A DNA stretch of 30,540 bases from SAT2750 sp964476375 (GTDB lineage: Bacteria > Planctomycetota > Planctomycetia > Pirellulales > Pirellulaceae), in the NCBI GenBank assembly GCA_964476375.1, contig CAYYZW010000001.1, positions 1-30,540 of the forward strand, in the 5' to 3' direction. Each line of letters opens with the position of its first letter. The first letter of the stretch is position 1. The notes beneath the pieces are model-generated. The model made no database searches. It was not told the DNA's origin and saw only the letters and a list, made by a program, of their open reading frames with translations. This document shows, piece after piece, positions 1 through 7,348 of the stretch. Made by a program: the position numbers and the translations under genes.

Positions 1-1312
1 TCTTGAGTGCATGGTTCGTCACTTCCGCATCGCCGGGCATAAAACAGTAAAGCCGGCTGGATTCAGAGACGACGATCAGCCGGCCATTGGCGGCAATCAT
101 GCTGCGGGCTGGAGAATCGATCGTGGCCTGCCAACGGACCCTGGCCGATGAAGAATCCGCCGCAGGTTCAAGAGCAAAAATTTTTGTGCCAATATGACCG
201 AAATAATGACTTCCGGCCTGGAGGTGAATCTTCCAGTCCGCTGATGTCCCGGAGACTGCCTGGGCAAGGTCCGTGCGAGTCATTTTCCAGGCGAGGGGCA
301 GAACCTGGACCTTCTGCTTGTTCCCCTTGCGATCAACAACTTCCATGAAAGTCGGGTTCTTGATGTCCAGCCCGACCACGTCGTCCCCCTTTGTGCCGAC
401 GACGCCATCCGGGCCGTTGACTGGCCGGTGGACGTCGCTCCGGAGGGTTCGCTTGTCAGCCACGTGATAAACATGGTCCGCATGGAAGAGGAAATCACCC
501 TGGGCTGTGACATGGTAGTCTGTCTTGCCGCTGTAGCTGAGCGGGAGCATCTGGTCGCTTTCAAGGTCGAGGCAGGCACTGAGACCGCGTCCACAGGGGA
601 GGTAGACCCGGCCGCCGGCTGCCACAGCGTATCCCTGGGGTGTGAGGGAGTTGAGCGTGCGGGACTGAAAACCCGGGGCGTGCTGTTGGTTGGGAGTGAC
701 CGGGAAAGAGCAAAGCAAGACACCCTCAAATGGCCAGACACCGGCGGTAAAGTAGATCTGGTCATTGGAAAGGACCGGTCCACCACGAATGGGCCAGACC
801 GAGATCACTCTCTCACTACCAATCGCCTTTCGGCTGGCCGGCTTGGCCGCCTTTCGCCACAGCAGTGTACCGCTCTCTGCTGAGACGCAGTAAATGTACC
901 CGTCGTCTGCACCGAAGTAGACTTGCTGGTGTGCCACGACCGGGGCAAAACGAATTGGGCCGTCAGCAAAAACCTGCCAGCGCACCAGGCCGGTGTTCGC
1001 ATCCAGGGCCGTGACGGAGTCCGTTGTTGAGGAGGCAATGAATACCTGGTTGCCTGTCGAGACCGGTTCCAGCGTGGCATCAAAATGAATACGTGGGTCC
1101 TCGGGCCAGGCCATCCGCGGGGCGACCAGCTGGCGAGTCCATCTCAGTGCAAGATCTGAACCAAGTGTTTCGCTGCTGGCTGCACTTCGGCCGGCATCGT
1201 GACGCCACATCGGCCAGTCTTCAGACTGCAGATTGGCCAGGGGCACGGCCAGCAGGAAAAGAACCAGCATGTTCAGTCGAATCCGCGGTCGATACATCTC
1301 GGCTTGTCGCAT
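1..1312 (-). CDS. Secreted PQQ-like beta-propeller protein (3' end outside window)
   Basis: The frame is open from an ATG at 1312 to the window edge, giving 437 residues with no stop, so the C-terminus is missing. The N-terminus has a short basic stretch and a hydrophobic segment (about residues 13-27). The 'DWPMWRHDAGRSA' motif follows, which commonly opens secreted PQQ-like propellers in Planctomycetota. Blade-like repeats are visible, such as 'VTALDANTGLVRWQ' and 'IYCVSAESGTLLWR', matching the 'aLdaxTGxxxW' pattern of the PQQ_2 fold. The family includes alcohol dehydrogenases but also many non-enzymatic propellers. No catalytic or PQQ-ligand residues could be assigned, so I make no enzymatic claim. 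An AGGGGGA ribosome-binding site lies about 10 bases before the ATG. The gene lies 139 bp downstream of the flavocytochrome gene on the same strand, so co-transcription is possible. Confidence 0.85.
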   Translation of the reverse strand, partial: MRQAEMYRPRIRLNMLVLFLLAVPLANLQSEDWPMWRHDAGRSAASSETLGSDLALRWTRQLVAPRMAWPEDPRIHFDATLEPVSTGNQVFIASSTTDSVTALDANTGLVRWQVFADGPIRFAPVVAHQQVYFGADDGYIYCVSAESGTLLWRKAAKPASRKAIGSERVISVWPIRGGPVLSNDQIYFTAGVWPFEGVLLCSFPVTPNQQHAPGFQSRTLNSLTPQGYAVAAGGRVYLPCGRGLSACLDLESDQMLPLSYSGKTDYHVTAQGDFLFHADHVYHVADKRTLRSDVHRPVNGPDGVVGTKGDDVVGLDIKNPTFMEVVDRKGNKQKVQVLPLAWKMTRTDLAQAVSGTSADWKIHLQAGSHYFGHIGTKIFALEPAADSSSARVRWQATIDSPARSMIAANGRLIVVSESSRLYCFMPGDAEVTNHALK

Positions 1313-1451
1313 GATCTGTTGTCCCCCTGGGAACTGGTTTTTTCGAATTCTGGTCACGAGCACATACTTGATGATAATCTTGTTGGCTACTCGATGCGCA
1401 CCTTTCGGTGGCTTTTTACCATTGCCGGATGTTTCTTTTCCGCTCGCTGTT

Positions 1452-3281
1452 TCAGGGTTTCTTGATTTCCTGGGCAACATGGCAATAGATGCAGGAGGAG
1501 GTCAGCATCCGTGGATTCATCCTGTGCCTCGATTCCTGGTAGGGGGCCAGTTCCGCATGGCATTCGAGACAGTCCAGTTCCCGCTCGAGCACGATGCGAT
1601 GGGAATGCTCAAAATGCCAGTAGCCATCACGCTGGTTCTTCAACAACACGTGCATGTCGTGACATTCCCGGCAGCTATCGGAATCAAGGCCCTCGATGTT
1701 CCCGGGGGATTCTTCGAGGAGACGGGGTGGGGAAACGGACAGGTCAGGATGTTCCCCGGTAATTGCCTGGGCTGCGACGCGGCCTGTCAGGACACAGGGG
1801 CCAAGGAAAGTTCCCTCCAGCGCCGCCTTGCCGTTAATGCCGGCCAGCCCAGTGAGCTCCCCGACGGCAAAGAGTCCGGGGATTGGTTTTTGTTTCTTGT
1901 CCAGGACCCGGCAGGCAAGATCGATCGAGACCCCTCCCATGCTCTAGCGGGTCAGGGGGTAGGCCAGCATAGCATAATAAAGGGGAGTCAGCAGGGGAGG
2001 GGAGGCCCGGTTGTTGTAATCACTTCGGTCCGGGCCGAAACGATCAAAGTCCTCATCCTTGCCGGCCTGGACCAGCTGGTTGTATCTCACCACGGTGGCA
2101 ACGAGTTGGTCTGCCGGCAGCCCGCTCTGCATGGCCAGTTGTTCGAGTGTGTTTGCCTTCTTGACCAGCCGGCGGTTTTGCAGGATCAACCGGTCCACCT
2201 TGTCAAAATCAGACCACTCCGACCCCGAGACAACGAATTCCTTCCGCGTCGCCTCGTCAAAGAGAAACCAGAGAGTCGCCTCCTCCTGTTGCAGCAGACG
2301 GGGCATCACCTCCTTGGCCCAGTTGTGAAGGTTGGCAAACCGCTTCCCCTCGGGGTTGACGATAATCCCCCACATGTTGGCTGCACTGAGTCCATGCTGA
2401 CTGTCCGGTGCCCGGGGGTCAGGAATCCCGGTAAAGTAATTCCACTGGTAATCCATGTTAACCAGTTCCGCTCCCGCCCCGGTCGCCAGACGGTGACCGT
2501 GGCCGACCGAATTTCGGCCCGAGCCGGCAAGAATTTTCTCGGGAAAGGGGAATTCCGCCGGCCAGAATTCACGCACCATGTCCAGGTTGCTCTGGAAACC
2601 TCCCGTGGCCAGCACGACCTGTGCTGCTTTCAGTTGCCGGCGTTTGCCGGTTCGCAGTTGAAGGGCTTCCACGCCGACAACGCGTTCGTCCTCGACCAGC
2701 AACCGGGTCACCTGGGAATTCCACTGGAAATCGATGTTCTCCTGGGCCAGGCATGCATGGTAGATCGGCGTCACCAGTCCGATGCCGCGCCCGGCAGGCT
2801 GGTGGAAGCGGTCCACGGAATTTCCCGGAGCTGTTTCCACGCTTTTAAAGGTGATTCCGAGCGTGAGCAGCCAGTCATGGATGTCGTGCCTGGAGCGGTC
2901 AACGTAACGGCGGACCCAGGGTTCGTTGGCTCCCTCCCCCCAGGCGATGAAATCCTGGTAGGCCAGGTCCGGAGAATCCTCCATGCCCAGTTCACGCTGC
3001 AGGGGGGAATCGATGATCGAGATACCCCCCTGGGACATCACGGCGTGGCCCCCGTAGACGGAGGACATGTCCACGATTGTGACGTCGATCCCTCCGCGGC
3101 CCAGTTCCAGGGCGGTGGTCAACCCTGAAATTCCAGCCCCGACGACAATCACGCCATGCTCCTGCTCGGCTGCCTTGCTGTCTGCTGCCGGGGCAGGCTG
3201 GTTCCCGGTGTCGGACTGGCAGCCGGGAAGCAGGGCGATGCAGGCAGCGGCGAGCAGGGTTGTCTTTGAAATCCAGGCCAT
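1452..3281 (-). CDS. FAD-dependent fumarate reductase-like lipoprotein with C-terminal triheme cytochrome module, interrupted by in-frame TAG
   Basis: Read through the TAG at 1944-1946, this encodes about 609 residues. Residues 1-21 form a lipoprotein signal ending in the lipobox LPGC (Cys21). A Rossmann FAD motif, VVGAGISG, follows at 46-53. The body matches the FAD-binding fumarate reductase/flavocytochrome c superfamily, with 'VLATGGF' and 'NPEGKRFAN'. After the TAG come 'MGGVSID' and 'IPGLFAVGELTG', which close the flavin domain. Three c-type heme motifs follow: CRECH (537-541), CLECH (571-575) and CIYCH (597-601). The fumarate-reductase Arg after 'RFxNE' is not evident (here 'RFANLHNWAK'), so the substrate is probably not fumarate. 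In Shewanella flavocytochromes the hemes are N-terminal; here they are C-terminal. I chose ATG 3281 over an upstream TTG at 3299. The product is likely a periplasmic, membrane-anchored redox enzyme, but only if the TAG is read; otherwise this is a recent pseudogene. Confidence 0.75.
1944..1946 (-). other. In-frame TAG inside the flavocytochrome gene (codon 446)
   Basis: The ORF that starts at 3281 and the ORF that restarts at ATG 1940 are in the same frame, separated only by TAG and one Ser codon. The residues read '..AYPLTR', stop, 'SMGGVSID..'. Flavocytochrome c relatives typically carry 'HHTMGG' here, so the stop falls at or near the position of the second His. That alignment is from memory. 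Downstream, the flavin domain finishes normally and three heme motifs are intact, with no frameshift. A nonsense mutation, base-call error or readthrough would all fit. TAG is an ordinary terminator elsewhere in the window (15185-15188). Confidence 0.9.
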
Positions 3282-3472
3282 GCCAGCGGGAATATTCAAT
3301 GCTCAAGGGAGGAGAAGGGCTGTGGAGCAGCAGCGCCAGTATAGCGGGAATGTCCAGGAGCGTGTTTGCCTGCCCGACCAAGGGTGGACGAGAGAACGTG
3401 AAACGGAGAAAATTCTGTTTTCCTGCCGGTAAGATGATCCCCTGGCGCACGCCCCGGAAAACAGTTGACGAA

Positions 3473-4018
3473 ATGCCGAACCCTTTTCCCATGACGGTGA
3501 GAATGACTTTTCCGCGACTCCTCCTGCTGGTAGTCGGCTGTCTGCTGGTGGGCTGCCAGGAGCCGGCTGGTCCGGCCGTGGACAAGCCCAGCGCTCTACT
3601 GTCGATTTTCGGGAGCGAGCAGGGGATCGATATTGTCCAGGCCTCCACGGTTGTCCATGCCTACCGCCTGGCCGACGGCAGTTACTACCAGGATGACCTG
3701 GCAGACTATGAACGTGCCGGCGAACCGGTTCCCGTGCCGGAGGTCGATCAAGTGACCCTGCGGGATCTCCTGCTGGATGAGGGAAGTTACGAGCTGGAAA
3801 TGGCCAAGGGGTGTGAACCTGTCTTTGGCGTGGGCATGCGTTTTACCAGCGGGGGGAAGGCCGTGGATATACTCTTCTGCTTCCAGTGCGATATTCTTGC
3901 TGTCTACCAGGACGGCAGGGCGGTCGGGGATGAGGATTTTGATCCTGCCAGGACTCGGCTGGTCACGCTTGTCAAGAAGTTCTTTCCCAACGACAACGTG
4001 ATAGAGCAACTTCACTGA
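3473..4018 (+). CDS. Small lipoprotein of unknown function with CxxC motif
   Basis: The protein has about 181 residues from ATG 3473. It opens with a hydrophobic signal segment, 'LLLLVVGCLLVGC', ending in a VGC lipobox, so it is likely a lipid-anchored exported protein. Internal in-frame ATGs at 3491 and 3503 are alternatives. The one at 3503 is preceded closely by GGTGAG and still keeps the whole signal peptide. The middle carries 'KGCEPVFGVGMRF' and then 'ILFCFQCDILAVYQDG', with a CxxC pair that could bind metal or form a disulfide. I do not recognise the family beyond similar planctomycete hypotheticals. The gene diverges from the flavocytochrome gene across 191 bp and converges on the sialidase gene with a 10-bp gap. 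Confidence 0.75.
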   Translation: MPNPFPMTVRMTFPRLLLLVVGCLLVGCQEPAGPAVDKPSALLSIFGSEQGIDIVQASTVVHAYRLADGSYYQDDLADYERAGEPVPVPEVDQVTLRDLLLDEGSYELEMAKGCEPVFGVGMRFTSGGKAVDILFCFQCDILAVYQDGRAVGDEDFDPARTRLVTLVKKFFPNDNVIEQLH

Positions 4019-4028
4019 GCCGAGGGAC

Positions 4029-5141
4029 TCACTGGCGAAGGTCGTCGATCGAGATTATCGAGAAAGTGATCCGCCGGTAACTGTCACATTCGTAAACGAT
4101 TGCGACCCTGCCGTCCGGGAGGACTGCCAGGCAACTGTAGGCAGAGGATCCCTCGTAGAGCATGCGGCTGTGAGGCCATGTCCTGCCATCGTCCAGGCTC
4201 AGTCGTACGGTCATGTTTTCCCGTCCCGACACGGAGGCGGGATTGGCAAACAGCATCCAGCTGGAACGCCTGAATCGCTTTTGCGGGTAACCGACCAGGC
4301 TGGCCTGGCAGGTGGGCTCGATCAATATCTTGTCCATGGTCATCTCGGACCAGTGCAGCCCACCGTCGCTGCTGGTGGCAATCAGGCGTAGTCCGGCCAG
4401 TTCCGGATTTCCACCGCTGCGTGCCAGGTGGTTACGTGCATTGATCAGCAAAGATCCGTCTGATCGCTCGGCTACCTGGCACTCGTTTGAATGATCCCCC
4501 AGCACGCCGCCCAGTTGCCAGCTGGAGCCGTGATCGTCACTGTAGATCACGTGAGATCGGCTGGGGCCGCCACGGTCTTTTGTCTGACGATGATCGCAGG
4601 GGATGACCAGCCGTCCCCTGTGGGGGGGGTGTCGCAGCTGGATGCCGACTCCCGGTCCCGTGGCATACCATCCCCAGGCGGGTTTCTTGACCTGGTCTGT
4701 CATGTCGGTGGCGGGAGCCCAGGTCTTTCCCTCGTCACGGCTATGGGTGATCAGTACCCGGTCATTACCACGATTCATCGTCAGCCAGACAATCCCGGTG
4801 GTGCGGTCCACCACCGGGCAGGCATTGCCGATGGTAATGATCGCATCGCCCCCCTCCTCGTGGACAACCTGGGTGTCACTCCAGCTTCTCCCTCCGTCGG
4901 TGCTGCGGCGCAGGAGCATGTCGTTGTCCCCGTCATCGATGGAACTCGTCTTGCGACCCTCGCAGAAAACCAGCAGCGTTCCACGGGTGCTGACCACCAT
5001 CGCCGGGATCCGGTAGGTGTGGTAGCCACCCTGGCCCGAGATAAACAGGTCATCCTGGGCAGGGGGGGCTGCCGAGGCGAGTAGCGGGAAACCGGCCGCC
5101 AGGACGAAGAGAAATCGGGACAGGCGGGATACCGAGGACAT
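4029..5141 (-). CDS. Secreted exo-alpha-sialidase (GH33-like)
   Basis: The product has about 370 residues with an N-terminal signal peptide ending near 'LLASA'. It follows the six-bladed sialidase/neuraminidase fold. There is an Arg-Ile-Pro motif ('YHTYRIPAM') and at least five Asp-boxes: STDGGRSW, SRDEGKTW, SDDHGSSW, SSDGGLHW and SLDDGRTW. The RIP Arg is the family's carboxylate-binding residue. A Glu in 'NECQVAE' and a late Tyr in 'SSAYSC' fit the Glu-Tyr nucleophile pair. The expected role is release of terminal sialic acid, or action on a related acidic sugar, outside the cell or in the periplasm. ATG 5141 is used; a TTG at 5159 is the upstream alternative. The ribosome-binding site is weak. 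Substrate specificity within this superfamily cannot be fixed from motifs. Confidence 0.88.
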   Translation of the reverse strand: MSSVSRLSRFLFVLAAGFPLLASAAPPAQDDLFISGQGGYHTYRIPAMVVSTRGTLLVFCEGRKTSSIDDGDNDMLLRRSTDGGRSWSDTQVVHEEGGDAIITIGNACPVVDRTTGIVWLTMNRGNDRVLITHSRDEGKTWAPATDMTDQVKKPAWGWYATGPGVGIQLRHPPHRGRLVIPCDHRQTKDRGGPSRSHVIYSDDHGSSWQLGGVLGDHSNECQVAERSDGSLLINARNHLARSGGNPELAGLRLIATSSDGGLHWSEMTMDKILIEPTCQASLVGYPQKRFRRSSWMLFANPASVSGRENMTVRLSLDDGRTWPHSRMLYEGSSAYSCLAVLPDGRVAIVYECDSYRRITFSIISIDDLRQ

Positions 5142-5307
5142 GGGCTTGGATTCCAGCAACCGTTGACAGGGGAGGGCAGTCCGCGTCAGCGAACCGGAAC
5201 TATTCTACTTTCCGGCCGGAGCGATTGGCAAACAGTCCGGCAGCTCGATGGCACGAGGGGAATAGCTTCACGAGATGGCCGGGGGTGCGTGGGGGAGCCG
5301 GCCCGGC

Positions 5308-6309
5308 TCATGGACGGCCCTGCTGTCGTGCCCGGAAGGACTGCTTGGCGCGAACGGACTGGGCATCCGACTCTGGGACCACGGTCTCCCATTCAATTCC
5401 CAGGTTATAGCCCGTCTGGATATGCGAGTTGTGGGACTTGACCTGCGGGGTAAAGTCCTGGAGTGCCGTAGCCAGGGCCTGCTGGATCGCTTTCCCTGAT
5501 GCGCCGGCATCGAGCTCCGCCATCACCCTGCCGGAGACGCCGAAAGTGCCGGGTTCGATGATCAGGATGGCAGATGTGTCCCCGGCGCCCGCCAGCGGTT
5601 GTAGATCCTTGCGATCGGTGGTCGAGGAAAAGACGAATTGCCCGGCAAATTCCTCGCTCCATGCCAGCGGCAGGAGGGTGCTGTCGACCTCTGCCAGCGT
5701 CACCCTGTCTGCTGCCACGGTGACAACGAGTGGCCGGTTGTCGCAGGCCGCGGTGTTCAGCGCCACGTCCACCTTGTGGACCAGCGGCAACTGGGGATCG
5801 GAGAGAGCATTCTGGCTGGCCCTCGGGTACTTGGCCGAGATCAGCTTCAGGCTGGATGCCATTGCGGAGGCATTGGAGAAGGCCTGGAAAGGACCTCGCC
5901 CGGACCGTGTCAGCTTCGTTTTTCCATCCGGCGCCAGGATACAGAAAACCGTGTTGGGCAGTGTCCCCGCCCTCACTCCCAGGATTCCTTCCATGTACTC
6001 GTACTCGTCCCTGTTCTCGTAGGTCAGCAGGCGGATACAGACGAAATTGCGTGACGCCTTTGCGACATCGCTGTTTACCAGGAAACTCCTGATATTTCCC
6101 TGCATGCCAGGTCACCAGACTCCTGGAACACCCAGGCAGGCAGGAGCCCCGGAGATAAGCAGGATGGGTCGGCCACTGCGTTTCGCCTCGGCCAGGCCGT
6201 CTGCCAGGTTACCGTACCAGGCAATTCGTGGAATCGAATTCTCTTCGGCCCGGACCAGCGTGCCGGCGACAAGCAGAAGGGCAGTTCCCAGGATCACGAT
6301 TTTCTTCAT
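5308..6309 (-). CDS. Exported thioredoxin-like protein, candidate selenoprotein with in-frame UGA
   Basis: Read through TGA 6112-6114, the gene encodes 333 residues. Residues 1-21 form a signal peptide ('VILGTALLLVAG..VRA'). A thioredoxin-fold opening follows: 'IAWYGNLADGLAEAKRSGRPILLISG' aligns with the 'AlaeAkrsgkPill' start of periplasmic thioredoxin-like proteins. Cys58 in 'APACLGVPGVW' is followed by UGA as codon 66, then 'PGMQGNIRSFLVNS' and 'FVCIRLLTYEN', a normal thioredoxin continuation. The position of UGA, in a redox loop seven residues after a Cys, suits selenocysteine. A stem-loop fitting the bacterial SECIS consensus lies 25 nt downstream. GGGAG sits 9 bases before ATG 6309, which supports a true start upstream of the TGA. 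The C-terminal half is less recognisable. Without Sec insertion, the product would be a 65-residue fragment. No sel genes are in the window. Confidence 0.75.
6076..6094 (-). promoter_or_regulatory. SECIS-like stem-loop downstream of the in-frame TGA
   Basis: On the coding strand, CAGGA (6091-6087) pairs with TCCTG (6083-6079) around a GTT loop (6086-6084). Three further outer pairs, one of them a G.U wobble, give an 8-bp stem. The loop starts 26 nt after the TGA. Its first base is G, or its second if the closing A-U pair opens. Bacterial SECIS rules require a small apical loop with a G in the first two positions, roughly 16-37 nt from UGA, and this element fits. A competing 4-bp hairpin (CCTG/CAGG) sits directly after the TGA. 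The element was found by eye; no folding energy was calculated. Confidence 0.45.
6112..6114 (-). other. In-frame TGA, candidate selenocysteine codon (codon 66)
   Basis: ORFs 6309 to 6112 and 6105 to 5308 share one frame. Only TGA, a Pro codon and a Gly codon separate the stop from the next ATG. The flanking residues are 'GVPGVW', TGA, 'PGMQGN'. TGA is an ordinary stop for other genes here (for example at 13328-13330), so decoding would need a local SECIS signal. Confidence 0.7.
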
Positions 6310-6417
6310 GGCATTGTTCTCCCGTGAACTGGTCTCTTGTTTGTTTTCGCCATGGTCAGCGCTCGTGGCCAAGATGTCTCTTTAATAAACCCCGGGGAGG
6401 CGGCAGGGTTTTCTTTT

Positions 6418-7239
6418 TTATGCAAGTCCGTCCAGTTGCCAGTGGTCGACCTGCTGTCCCTGCGAGTGCCAGACCTGGTCACGCGTGCCGGGGACAAAGT
6501 CAAAACCTTCAAGATGCATGGTGGATTCGGTAATCGGCCAGCACCGCCGGGGTTTGTTTTCCTTCTCCGTTGTCAGTTTTTCCAGTTCGAACTCGTAAAG
6601 CCCGTCCATCTCGCCAAAGGTATGGATCGTGTAGAGCCGCTTGTCACGAATCACCAGTCCCTGGGAGAAATGCATCGCCTTGGGGTAGCGAAAGATGGCG
6701 TCCCGAACCAGCTTGTCTCCCCGGATCTCGTATCGGTGGATTCCCAGGTCCGAGAGATCTCCAACCCAGACACGCGTTCCGTCAAAATAAACCGGGTCGA
6801 TCCAGGTCACGTCGCCGGTGATGTCGAACTGGCGAACAATCTTCAGGTCACTCGCCCTCAGTTCCGTGACGACCGACTTGCGTGTTCCCTTGCTGGTCAG
6901 CCAGCCACCCCAGATCGATTCGCCGTGGTGGCTGATGGCCCCGATATGGTCGACTCCCTCGACCGGGATGGAGGTCGAGTTGAGATATTTCCACTCGTGT
7001 GTGAAACGGTGCAGCAGGCCCTTGCCTTCACCGTTGGTCGCGGCAAAACAGTGCTTGGATCCGACCGCCAGTCCCTGCACCGCCTGCTTTCCCGCGGGCA
7101 GGACGTGTTTTCCAAGCAGCGTGCATTTCCTCTGCTCGATGGCATCGGTGTCGGCCTCGCCGGCAGGAGCGGAAATGGAAGGCAGCAGCAGGGAGCCGAT
7201 CGCGACGTCACGGAGCAACTCTCGTCGATTCACGTTCAT
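6418..7239 (-). CDS. Tat-exported protein of unknown function, probably a beta-propeller
   Basis: The protein has about 273 residues from ATG 7239, which has an AGGA site 7-8 bases upstream. Longer in-frame extensions would bury the signal. The N-terminus 'MNVNRRELLRDVAIGSLLLP' has a twin-arginine motif (NRRELL) and a hydrophobic segment. That indicates folded export by the Tat system, often linked to a bound cofactor. The rest shows repeated strands with 'IWGGWL', 'VWVGDLSDLGIHRYE' and 'HFSQGLVIRDKRLYTIH', as in WD/YncE-like propellers. No catalytic motif is recognised, so no enzyme activity is assigned. The gene lies 108 bp upstream of the thioredoxin-like gene in the same orientation. Confidence 0.78.
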   Translation of the reverse strand: MNVNRRELLRDVAIGSLLLPSISAPAGEADTDAIEQRKCTLLGKHVLPAGKQAVQGLAVGSKHCFAATNGEGKGLLHRFTHEWKYLNSTSIPVEGVDHIGAISHHGESIWGGWLTSKGTRKSVVTELRASDLKIVRQFDITGDVTWIDPVYFDGTRVWVGDLSDLGIHRYEIRGDKLVRDAIFRYPKAMHFSQGLVIRDKRLYTIHTFGEMDGLYEFELEKLTTEKENKPRRCWPITESTMHLEGFDFVPGTRDQVWHSQGQQVDHWQLDGLA

Positions 7240-7348
7240 GGTGGGTCCTGGAGACGGAGGATGCAGGGAAGAGACAGGTGCTTCTGCCACAATATACCGT
7301 TGGCAGAAACCCATGACCATCAGAGAAACTGTCCAGCGCGGTAGCCGT

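Noticed and set aside
1944..1946. Pyrrolysine at the TAG
   Set aside because: Nothing here suggests the Pyl system, TAG serves as a normal stop elsewhere in the window, and the position is not known for Pyl. Kept only as a test, not a claim.
1233..3128. Long plus-strand open frame of 631 codons
   Set aside because: It lies opposite the flavocytochrome gene, shows no family motif and is composed of mirror-frame residues. The minus strand carries FAD and heme signatures.
5405..6115. Shifted-frame alternative explaining the TGA in the thioredoxin-like gene as a frameshift
   Set aside because: This frame gives no thioredoxin-like residues, whereas the same-frame continuation after the TGA does ('FVCIRLLTYEN').
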